Below are positions 16,445 through 22,947 of a DNA stretch of 23,784 nucleotides, in pieces. The notes beneath the pieces were generated by a model. That model worked only from the letters and a program-made list of their open reading frames with translations, was not told where the DNA came from and made no database searches. Location: positions 1-23,784 of IMG/VR virus record IMGVR_UViG_3300012936_000167; one strand, given 5' to 3'. The position numbers were made by a program, and so were the translations under genes. The stretch is from a virus. The number at the start of each line of letters is the position of its first letter. The first letter of the stretch is position 1.

Positions 16445-16894
16445 ATGATAAAAATTACAGACGAACTAAAAGCACGAGTACAGGACCATGAAGGCCTGCG
16501 CACACAAATGTATCTAGATTCGCTAGGCAAAGCCACTGTGGGCATAGGACATTTGATACAACCGCATGAAAGAGAGAGATTTGCTGAAGGAGTAGAGATA
16601 CCAATGGAAGAGATCTTGGAACTGTTTGAAATGGATTTAAACAGAGCTGCAGCAGGAGCAGATATGTTGATACAAGATAACATCGGACACGACTTACCAC
16701 AACACGTAGGCGAAGTTATACTTGAAATGGTATTTCAACTCGGAACTACCGGTGTATCAAAGTTTAAAAAAATGTGGAAAGCGATGAGAGTCAAGCAGTG
16801 GGAAACTGCAGCGGCTGAAATGAAAGATTCCAGATGGCATTCACAAACACCGAAGCGCTGTGAATCCCTAGCTGAAATTGTAGCAAATACTTAA
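16445..16894 (+). CDS. T4-lysozyme-type endolysin (GH24 muramidase)
   Basis: This enzyme cuts the beta-1,4 bond between N-acetylmuramic acid and N-acetylglucosamine at the end of infection. The 149-residue sequence follows T4 lysozyme closely: Glu16 in DHEGLR, Asp25 in MYLDSLG and Thr31 in ATVGIGH have the same spacing (9 and 6 residues) as Glu11, Asp20 and Thr26 of T4 lysozyme. The C-terminal lobe shows MVFQLGTTGVSKF and RWHSQTPKR, also matching T4. There is no signal or anchor sequence, so it should need a holin, none of which is recognisable next to it. I chose ATG 16445; a TTG at 16430 would add five residues without a better ribosome-binding site. The stop overlaps the converging - strand gene. 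Confidence 0.92.
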   Translation: MIKITDELKARVQDHEGLRTQMYLDSLGKATVGIGHLIQPHERERFAEGVEIPMEEILELFEMDLNRAAAGADMLIQDNIGHDLPQHVGEVILEMVFQLGTTGVSKFKKMWKAMRVKQWETAAAEMKDSRWHSQTPKRCESLAEIVANT

Positions 16895-17070
16895 AGAGTT
16901 CTTCTAATATAGTTAGGTAGTGTGCCTTCTTCTAAATACCAAGCGTACGCTGCTTTCCAGTCTTTCTTATACTCTGTTTTTAAGAAGTCTATTAACTCTT
17001 CTTCTTTTTTATCATCGCTCTTAAAAAGATTTAAGAAGTGTTGTTTTGCCTTATTAGTTAAGTTGTACAT
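16891..17070 (-). CDS. Small basic hypothetical protein (59 aa)
   Basis: This gene on the - strand occupies what looks like a gap after the endolysin. Its ATG (complement of 17068-17070) has an ideal ribosome-binding site, AAAGGAG (complement of 17078-17084), seven bases upstream. The 59-residue product is helical and charged (KAKQHFLNLFKSDDKKEEEL, then DFLKTEYKKDWKAAYAWYLE) and ends NYIRRTL. It is the last gene of the - strand operon. Its stop meets the endolysin stop tail to tail, with three to four bases shared. I do not recognise the family. The perfect start signal and full use of the space make it a real gene. Confidence 0.75.
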   Translation of the reverse strand: MYNLTNKAKQHFLNLFKSDDKKEEELIDFLKTEYKKDWKAAYAWYLEEGTLPNYIRRTL

Positions 17071-17102
17071 TATAATTCTCCTTTGTCGTGGAGAATATAC
17101 AT

Positions 17103-17342
17103 TTATTTTTTCTTTTTAGATTTGCGATTATAGGATAGCTGATGTTCTTCTACAGCTTTGTAAACTTCGACCTTGGACCAATGAGCCATCGCAGCTTTGT
17201 GAATATCTTCTTGTAAAACCTTTAATGAACCAATAGGTATTTCTATAGGTGCTCCAATATTATCATAAGCACGTTGACACTCCTCTTTTGTTAGATGCAA
17301 TGTAACCGCTCCATCCTGATAACATATTCTCAAACTCCACAC
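17103..17342 (-). CDS. Small hypothetical protein (79 aa)
   Basis: This is a 79-residue protein on the - strand. It starts at GTG (complement of 17340-17342), 13 bases inside the end of the PAPS-reductase-like gene, with GAAGGGA just before it as ribosome-binding site. The first part is beta-like (SLRICYQDGAVTLHLTKEEC), the middle helical (SLKVLQEDIHKAAMAHWSKV), and the end very basic (YNRKSKKKK), as in small nucleic-acid-binding proteins. I do not recognise a family. Co-transcription with the helicase and PAPS-reductase-like genes is clear from the overlaps. Confidence 0.65.
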   Translation of the reverse strand: MWSLRICYQDGAVTLHLTKEECQRAYDNIGAPIEIPIGSLKVLQEDIHKAAMAHWSKVEVYKAVEEHQLSYNRKSKKKK

Positions 17343-18175
17343 ATCCCTTCACAATCATTAACTGTAACGCCACCTAATTCATCAAACATAGACATCTGAC
17401 CATTGTCTTTTGCCTTTTCGTCAATATCAATTTCACTTAAAGGTTTACCTTCTTTAGTGACGAAAACAGTGTAGCCCTCACGCATACCTTTGAACCCACC
17501 ATTAATCTTTTTTTCAAACTCAATAACATGTTGAAACTCTTCTGGTGAATTATCTTTCAAATACTTCCATTCTGTCCAAGTTTTATAAGGACAAAAAGTA
17601 CAAGCTGAACGTGGTGGCTTTGGCATATCATGATCTTCAAACCACTTCTTACACATCGCTCTAGTGATGTTTCTATCAACCAAAGGATAAACATTTTTAA
17701 TCCAAGGCTTCCTGGCCTCTTTAACACGATAGGTTTCGTCACGAGATATACCCATGATCATTTCAACAACAGTGCCTTTTTTCACACGTTGTCCTTTTTG
17801 ATATCCCATTTGAGTTCTAATAAACTTGTGAATGGGTTCAATCTTATAGTGGCCTGTGCACTGCCTGGTCAAGATACCCATGCTGTGTTTCTTTGGATCT
17901 TTTGTAAAGAAAGGAGGTGTTCTTGAAGTGTGCAAACCCTCCGCAGCTTCTATTGAATCTGTTTCAATGTTACCAGCACTAATCACATGAATAGGGTAAT
18001 TTTTAATTTTACTCTTCATCCAATCAAACCAGTCATAAACTTCTTTTGGTTCTGCCATTGTATCTGCAAATACTGCATAATCTGGCATAGGACCTATTTC
18101 TCCTAGGTCATACATAAATGCTAAAGTGCTTGATTGCACTCCCGCTCCTAAAGATAATACTCTTAAATCAGCCAT
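17330..18175 (-). CDS. PAPS reductase-like / N-type ATP pyrophosphatase
   Basis: This 281-residue protein belongs to the adenine-nucleotide alpha-hydrolase-like group that includes PAPS reductases. The nucleotide-binding PP-loop is at SLGAGVQSSTLAF (about residues 8-20), followed by ADTMAEPKEVYDW, with the family's acidic position. RQCTGHYKIEPIHKFIR (104-120) matches the conserved C-terminal-half motif. SACTFCPYKTWTEW carries Cys192 and Cys195, a CxxC-like pair typical of phage members, and the protein ends CEGMCGV. Such phage proteins adenylate a substrate and may pass sulphur. A role in sulphate assimilation, tRNA thiolation or DNA phosphorothioation cannot be decided here. The start overlaps the helicase gene by 13 bases and the end overlaps the 79-residue gene by 13. 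Confidence 0.8.
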   Translation of the reverse strand: MADLRVLSLGAGVQSSTLAFMYDLGEIGPMPDYAVFADTMAEPKEVYDWFDWMKSKIKNYPIHVISAGNIETDSIEAAEGLHTSRTPPFFTKDPKKHSMGILTRQCTGHYKIEPIHKFIRTQMGYQKGQRVKKGTVVEMIMGISRDETYRVKEARKPWIKNVYPLVDRNITRAMCKKWFEDHDMPKPPRSACTFCPYKTWTEWKYLKDNSPEEFQHVIEFEKKINGGFKGMREGYTVFVTKEGKPLSEIDIDEKAKDNGQMSMFDELGGVTVNDCEGMCGV

Positions 18176-19605
18176 TGTTTCAGCTCCTCTCCCATGACTT
18201 CTGTCGCTAAGTTAATCTTATTCCTTAAACTTTGTACAATCTTCTCATCTACAGTGCCTTCGGTTACTAGGTCAACATAAGTGACCTTTGATGTTTGTCC
18301 TATGCGGTGCACTCTATCCTCCGATTGTAGTCGGACTTCTAAGTCATAAGAGTTACTATAGTATATCACAGTGTGACTCTTGGTTAAAGTCAAACCATAA
18401 CCACCTGTTTTTGGATTACCAACAAAATAACGAAGGTCTTCGCCATTCTGAAAGTCATCTATAATTTGTTGTCGGTCTTCACTTGACGTGTCACCATAAA
18501 AAGTAGCTACGGATCGTGGACCATGTATCTTTGAAATTTCTGTTGCAATTGTTTGAATGTCATGTCTATAGTTTGCCCATATAAGAACTTTGCCTGATGT
18601 CTCTTCTAAAATATTCAATAACTCTTTTAGTCGGTTATTTTCTACTGGCTTTACTTCTCCGTTATCTAATTTTACGTGCCCGCACACTATCTGATGTAGC
18701 CGTAGTATTTGGGTTAGCGCTGATAGGGCTGTCAGCCTTTCTCCCTCTAACTCAGCTATGGCCATACGTTTCATCGTAACATACATCTCTAATTGTTTTG
18801 GAGTCATTGATACGTTTCTTACTTGATATATTTTTTCAGGTAGATCTAAACAATCATCTTTTAAAACTCTATAAGAAAAACTATCTAATTTATCTGCTAG
18901 TTCTCCAAGTCTTTGATAACTCACTATCATGTTAAACTGGTGTGTTGGCATATTTCTTTTTACCATGACACAATATCTATTCTTAAAGGTCCAAAAAGAA
19001 CTAAAGCCTAATAAGTCTTCACTCAAGAAAGCACATTGTGCATAGAGATCAATCGGTGAACGAGTCACTGGTGATCCCGTCATAATGCGTCGGTATTTAA
19101 TAAGTGGTGAAAGTTTTAAAATGTTTTTAGTTCTAGCTGCTGTAGGATTTTTTATAGTCGTACTTTCATCAATCGCTACCATGGCTTTGTGTGCTAATAA
19201 AAATTTCTTTGCAAAGTCGACACCTTTTTTTGTGCTGAAAGCTTCTACATTCATCAATAATATTTTAAAATTATCGTTAGGTAAAAAAACTTTGTCTAAT
19301 TTTTTTCTGTCTTCTGCTTTATTGTCCGAGCCCCACACAAAAATGTCTGGATTAATGTGTTCAGGTAGATGACTTTTAAGTTCTCTCTTCCAGTTCTTGT
19401 AAACAGTTTTAGGTGCGATAACCATTAGGGTTTCAATATGACCCTGATCCCAAAGCCAACTAGCATTATATATAGCTACCAGTGTTTTACCTGTGCCCAT
19501 TTCCATGAACCAAGCAAATTCTTCCTTATCAAGGGAAGCACCCAGCGCAGCTAATTGATGAGCAAAAGGCTCAGTTTTAAACGGATAGTCCTGTAATGTT
19601 TTCAT
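18163..19605 (-). CDS. SNF2-type DNA helicase/translocase
   Basis: This 480-residue protein is a superfamily 2 ATPase of the SNF2 group, which moves along double-stranded DNA using ATP. Walker A is MGTGKT at 36-41, motif II is DEST at 146-149, TGSPV at 176-180 is motif III, and QSEDRVHRIGQ at 427-437 is the SNF2-typical motif VI with both arginines. Substituting DEST for DEAH is normal in this group. It lacks extra domains, so it is a minimal two-lobe phage version. It is the first gene of the - strand operon, starting at ATG (complement of 19603-19605) behind the sequence ATTAGAAAG. It likely remodels DNA or protein-DNA complexes during replication, repair or defence. The family is certain; the exact role is not. 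Confidence 0.9.
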   Translation of the reverse strand: MKTLQDYPFKTEPFAHQLAALGASLDKEEFAWFMEMGTGKTLVAIYNASWLWDQGHIETLMVIAPKTVYKNWKRELKSHLPEHINPDIFVWGSDNKAEDRKKLDKVFLPNDNFKILLMNVEAFSTKKGVDFAKKFLLAHKAMVAIDESTTIKNPTAARTKNILKLSPLIKYRRIMTGSPVTRSPIDLYAQCAFLSEDLLGFSSFWTFKNRYCVMVKRNMPTHQFNMIVSYQRLGELADKLDSFSYRVLKDDCLDLPEKIYQVRNVSMTPKQLEMYVTMKRMAIAELEGERLTALSALTQILRLHQIVCGHVKLDNGEVKPVENNRLKELLNILEETSGKVLIWANYRHDIQTIATEISKIHGPRSVATFYGDTSSEDRQQIIDDFQNGEDLRYFVGNPKTGGYGLTLTKSHTVIYYSNSYDLEVRLQSEDRVHRIGQTSKVTYVDLVTEGTVDEKIVQSLRNKINLATEVMGEELKQWLI

Positions 19606-19607
19606 AT

Positions 19608-19672
19608 CTTTCTAATTTTTAATATAGTGCTTGTAATTTATATATCAAGTATTATATAATTCCATTAGAAAG
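19608..19672. promoter_or_regulatory. Divergent promoter region with 9-base inverted repeat
   Basis: The gap between the two operons (19606-19682) holds promoter-like sequences in both directions. On the + strand, TTGTAA (19631-19636) and a consensus TATAAT (19655-19660) are 18 bases apart and would start transcription near 19667. On the - strand, TTGATA (complement of 19643-19648) and TATATT (complement of 19621-19626) are 16 bases apart. The two overlap, so they may compete. CTTTCTAAT (19608-19616) and ATTAGAAAG (19664-19672) form a perfect inverted repeat, which also places near-identical purine runs before the starts of both operons. The promoter strengths are inferred. Confidence 0.55.
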
Positions 19673-19682
19673 AAGGTAAACA

Positions 19683-20000
19683 TTGAGTAAAGTATATGTA
19701 GTACAAGAAATGCCTGGTAAGGATATTTTATCTGCTGACAAGTATGGTGAACTTATCCCTGTCATGCCACCAAACTATCAAGTGGTCCTAAGTCCAGGAC
19801 CAGCTGTTGCTAAGATGAAGCGTGCAATCAAAACGTTTACTGACGATGATTACATACTTTGTATGGGCGATCCTTCTCTGATAGGCATTGTATGCGCATA
19901 TTGCTCAGAGTTGAATGGTGGTAAATTTAATCTGTTGAAGTGGGATAAAAAACATCAAAAGTATTATCCTATATCAATAGAACTTTATAGGAGAACGTAA
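19683..20000 (+). CDS. Hypothetical protein, first gene of the replication operon (105 aa)
   Basis: This 105-residue protein starts at TTG 19683, six bases after AGAAGG (19671-19676), so a rare start with a good ribosome-binding site is preferred over any later one. Its sequence is a compact alpha/beta mix: KVYVVQEMPGKDILSADKYG, YQVVLSPGPAVAKMKRAI, TDDDYILCMGDPSLIGIV and NLLKWDKKHQKYYPISI. The last segment resembles a strand-turn-strand end. No catalytic motif is seen and I do not recognise the family with certainty. It is the first gene downstream of the proposed + strand promoter and couples to the next gene through a TAATG overlap, so it is an early gene by position. Confidence 0.65.
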   Translation: MSKVYVVQEMPGKDILSADKYGELIPVMPPNYQVVLSPGPAVAKMKRAIKTFTDDDYILCMGDPSLIGIVCAYCSELNGGKFNLLKWDKKHQKYYPISIELYRRT

Positions 20001-20566
20001 TGACTAACGCATCTATACTTGAGTCTTTAGAACAATCATCTAAGGATTTAGGTAAACTTGATGACGGATCTTTGTCCTCATTGGGCTCGAAGTGTCATGA
20101 AATCGAATCAACTGTAGCTGAACTTGAAAACATTGAGGCACACAAAAAAGGTCTCAATCAAAAGTTACAGAAGTTGTACGATGAGACAGCCGAGTTGCTT
20201 AGGGCTAAGAATCTAACATCACTTACCTTGGCTAATGGATCAAAAGTCACTGCTTCCGAAAAAGTAGTAGCACATATCAAAAAAGAGATTCAATCTGAAG
20301 CTTTTGATATACTACGAAATAAAGGATTCGGTGATCTGATCAAGCGTGAGGTAAAAGCAAACTTCGCTAAAGGCGAAGATTCTCAAGCGGAAATGTTCAT
20401 ACGTGCAATCGAAGAGCAAGGACTTCAACCGGTGGATGATGCCAAGATACATCCAAGCACTCTTAAAGCTTTTTTTAAAGAGCAATTGGATAAAGGCAAC
20501 CCGCACGAACTACCTTTAGATCTCTTCGGGGTACACGTTTTGAACGAAATAAAGATAAGGAGATAA
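20000..20566 (+). CDS. Conserved phage protein with HPxTLKAF signature (188 aa)
   Basis: This 188-residue protein belongs to a recurring phage family I know by pattern but not by function. An N-terminal coiled-coil (VAELENIEAHKKGLNQKL and onward, about residues 38-70) leads to TLANGSKVTASEKV, then a helical region, a strand-loop GFGDLIKREVKANFAKGED and a C-terminal HPSTLKAFFKEQLDKGNP followed by LPLDLFGVHVLNEIKI. Members often sit beside ssDNA-binding protein genes in T7-like and marine phages, as this one does. It starts in a TAATG overlap and the SSB-like gene follows two bases after its stop. It may help DNA replication or protect DNA ends, but that is inference. Confidence 0.65.
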   Translation: MTNASILESLEQSSKDLGKLDDGSLSSLGSKCHEIESTVAELENIEAHKKGLNQKLQKLYDETAELLRAKNLTSLTLANGSKVTASEKVVAHIKKEIQSEAFDILRNKGFGDLIKREVKANFAKGEDSQAEMFIRAIEEQGLQPVDDAKIHPSTLKAFFKEQLDKGNPHELPLDLFGVHVLNEIKIRR

Positions 20567-20568
20567 TC

Positions 20569-21399
20569 ATGCGTAAGCAAAAAACCGTAAATAAAAAAAG
20601 AATGTCTGCTAAGGCAGTACAGGAAACAAAGACACAGGCAGTTGCAGCTGTGACTCTTGATAGCTTAGAAGCTCTCAGTGGAAGAGGTCTTCAAAATGTA
20701 TCTAACGATACAATGGCTACACCAAGAATAAAAATATTAATGCAACTTTCACCAGAACTCGAAGAGATAGAAGGTGCGAAGGCAGGTATGATTTACAATA
20801 CCGTGACTCAGGAACTTTACAAATCTGAAGAAGGTTTAAGAGTTGTGCCCTGTTACTTTCAGCTTCAGTATGTTGAGTGGGCGGATCGTGGCCAAGGGTC
20901 AGGTGCACCTATCAATGTATATGATGCTAACTCTGACATTCTGATGAAAACAAAAAGAGATGATATGAATAAGGATAGGCTCGACAGTGGTAATTACATT
21001 GACACTTGTCATAACCATTTCGTATTGGTTATTGGTAAAGACGATGTGCCATCACCTGCTGTGATTACATTTAAGTCTACACAACTTAAACACAGTAAGC
21101 GTTGGAACACCATGATGAAGAGACAGTTCCTTAAAGGGAAAAATGGAAACTTGTTCGCAGCTCCAGCATTCGCTCATATCTATAAGTGGACGACTATGAA
21201 GGAGTCAAACGACAAAGGCACTTGGTACGGTTGGAATGGTCCGACCAAGGAAGCAGTTCTCACCGAACTACCTAACGGTGGTGAGTTGCTAAGTATGGCT
21301 AAAGAGTTTGAAGAGAGTTGTAGAAAAGGTGAAAGAAATGTTTCTTATGAAGAAACAGAGACTTCGTCTAACGACTCGGATTCAAGCATACCGTTTTAA
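20569..21399 (+). CDS. Putative ssDNA-binding protein with SSB-like acidic tail
   Basis: This 276-residue protein has a likely beta-barrel core (NTVTQELYKSEEGLRVVPCY, then QLQYVEWADRG; HFVLVIGKDD; AVITFKSTQLKHSKRW). Its C-terminus is an acidic, disordered tail ending in NDSDSSIPF (268-276). An acidic tail ending in IPF is the hallmark of bacterial SSB tips that recruit repair and replication proteins. The basic N-terminus (RKQKTVNKKRM) could also bind DNA. The ribosome-binding site AAGGAG (20557-20562) is at a good distance from ATG 20569. The gene is followed at once by a strong terminator. SSB-like function is a reasoned inference from the tail, the neighbours and the core pattern. Confidence 0.65.
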   Translation: MRKQKTVNKKRMSAKAVQETKTQAVAAVTLDSLEALSGRGLQNVSNDTMATPRIKILMQLSPELEEIEGAKAGMIYNTVTQELYKSEEGLRVVPCYFQLQYVEWADRGQGSGAPINVYDANSDILMKTKRDDMNKDRLDSGNYIDTCHNHFVLVIGKDDVPSPAVITFKSTQLKHSKRWNTMMKRQFLKGKNGNLFAAPAFAHIYKWTTMKESNDKGTWYGWNGPTKEAVLTELPNGGELLSMAKEFEESCRKGERNVSYEETETSSNDSDSSIPF

Positions 21400-21406
21400 A
21401 TATAAC

Positions 21407-21434
21407 AAGGGGGCTTTATGCCCCCTTCATTTTT
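21407..21434 (+). terminator. Rho-independent terminator after the SSB-like gene
   Basis: AAGGGGGC (21407-21414) pairs perfectly with GCCCCCTT (21420-21427) around a five-base loop (TTTAT), and CATTTTT follows. The hairpin of eight pairs, six of them G-C, with a T-run is a classic intrinsic terminator and the clearest in the window. It lies seven bases after the stop of the SSB-like gene and only ten bases before the primase start, so it probably lowers primase and methyltransferase output relative to the SSB-like protein. Confidence 0.85.
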
Positions 21435-21444
21435 GGGAGTGCAT

Positions 21445-22947
21445 TTGAGATACGAGAAATTTAGAGAGATATTTAAAGGTTTAGATAGAGCCTATGGTGT
21501 CTATTATAAAGGTGAAACAAAGGAGAATGGTAAGCTATCTGGTAAAGCTTACATCAAAAAAGAACCTTTGTTTGATCAATATTATGACGCTCATCTAGAC
21601 GGCAAAGACCCTGGCTTAGGGATTATTCCTATTATGGATGATTCTAATTGTTATTGGGGTTGCTGTGATATTGATAAGTATCCTCTTGATTTCAAAGCAA
21701 TAATAAAAAAGTTAAGAACTAAAAATATTCCTATGATTGTGTGTCGTTCAAAGAGTGGCGGGGCACATCTATTTCTTTTTGCAAAACAATCTGTGCCTGC
21801 ATCTTTAATGAGAAGAAAGCTATCAGAGATAGCTGCATCTTTGGGATACGCTGACTGTGAAATATTTCCGAAGCAAGAAGAGATTAAAAAAGACAGAGGA
21901 GACACAGGTAATTTTTTAAATCTACCTTATCACGGTGGTGATGAGAGTATGAGATATGCTATGGATGATGAGGGTAATTCATTATCTGTAGAAGAGTTTT
22001 ATCAATTATATGATAAATATGTTTTGACTCCAAAAGAACTGAAAGATGTAAAGGTTGTTGAAGAGTCAAGAGAGTTAAAGGATGGTCCACCTTGTTTGGA
22101 AACTTTGATGGCTGAGGGTTTCCCTGAAGGTACAAGAGACAATGCTTTGTATCAATACGCAGTGTATGCAAAGAAAGCTTTTCCTGATCACTGGCAAGAC
22201 AAGATATCTGAGTTCAACCATAAATACATGGACCCAGCTTTATCTGTTAACCAGGTAAACAAAACAATCAGACAACATGAAAAGAAAGAGTATGCGTACA
22301 AGTGTAAGGATCAACCAATGTGTTCACATTGTAATTCTAATTTATGTCGTCAAAGACAATTTGGTATTGGTGTAGATTACGAACACAAGTTTGGTGACTT
22401 AACAAAGTATCAATCCGATGAATCTGTTTGGTTTCTAAACGTTGATGGTAGGCGTTTGGAGTTAACCACAGATAGCCTGTTCGAGCAGTCTAAGTTTCGA
22501 AAAGCTTGTATGGATAATTTGAATGTACTCCCAAATCCATTGAGTAATAGAGACTGGACTGCTCGCATACAGCAGCTACTACAATCAGTCGAGATAATCG
22601 AAATGCCCAAAGAGGTTAGAAAGGAAGGACGGTTTGAACAACACTTGGATAACTTTATTAATGACCAAGGTAAGGCACTCAATATTGAAGAAATACTTAT
22701 TGGAAAAGCTTGGTCAGAAGAAGGAAAAATCTACTTCAAGATGTCTTCACTAGAAGAATACTTGATGAAGAAAAGATTTACTGAGTTTACAACAACTCAG
22801 ATGGGGGCACGTATCAAACAAATAGGCGGTGGTGATACTCGTAAAAGAGTTCGTGGTCGTCTAGTTTACATGTGGTATGTGCCCGATCAGGAGAAAGAAG
22901 AGGTCAACCTAGACTTGCCTTCAATGAAGGAGGAAATACCATTTTAA
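21445..22947 (+). CDS. Archaeo-eukaryotic-type primase with Cys-rich motif and SSB-tip-like tail
   Basis: This 500-residue protein makes primers for DNA replication. The N-terminal domain has the archaeo-eukaryotic primase pattern: GCCDIDKYP with Asp75 and Asp77 as metal ligands, RSKSGGAHLFLF (101-112) with His108, EIFPKQ (139-144) and GNFLNLPYHGG (155-165). A Cys motif follows (CKDQPMCSHCNSNLC, Cys287, 293, 296 and 301) with RQFGIG just after, probably a metal site. The C-terminus ends PSMKEEIPF, like an SSB tip. I chose TTG 21445, five bases after GGGAG, because the ATG at 21418 lies inside the terminator hairpin; either is possible. The MTase start overlaps its end by 7 bases. The fold assignment is confident; a helicase domain is not seen. 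Confidence 0.82.
   Translation: MRYEKFREIFKGLDRAYGVYYKGETKENGKLSGKAYIKKEPLFDQYYDAHLDGKDPGLGIIPIMDDSNCYWGCCDIDKYPLDFKAIIKKLRTKNIPMIVCRSKSGGAHLFLFAKQSVPASLMRRKLSEIAASLGYADCEIFPKQEEIKKDRGDTGNFLNLPYHGGDESMRYAMDDEGNSLSVEEFYQLYDKYVLTPKELKDVKVVEESRELKDGPPCLETLMAEGFPEGTRDNALYQYAVYAKKAFPDHWQDKISEFNHKYMDPALSVNQVNKTIRQHEKKEYAYKCKDQPMCSHCNSNLCRQRQFGIGVDYEHKFGDLTKYQSDESVWFLNVDGRRLELTTDSLFEQSKFRKACMDNLNVLPNPLSNRDWTARIQQLLQSVEIIEMPKEVRKEGRFEQHLDNFINDQGKALNIEEILIGKAWSEEGKIYFKMSSLEEYLMKKRFTEFTTTQMGARIKQIGGGDTRKRVRGRLVYMWYVPDQEKEEVNLDLPSMKEEIPF

Noticed and set aside
16922-17119. A + strand frame of 65 codons after the endolysin
   Set aside because: It opposes the - strand gene with a perfect start signal and is Ser/Phe-rich without recognisable structure, as expected of an antisense shadow.
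19085-19372. A + strand frame of 95 codons with membrane-like character inside the helicase gene
   Set aside because: It is antisense to conserved SNF2 motifs; its hydrophobic bias follows from the complement of charged codons.
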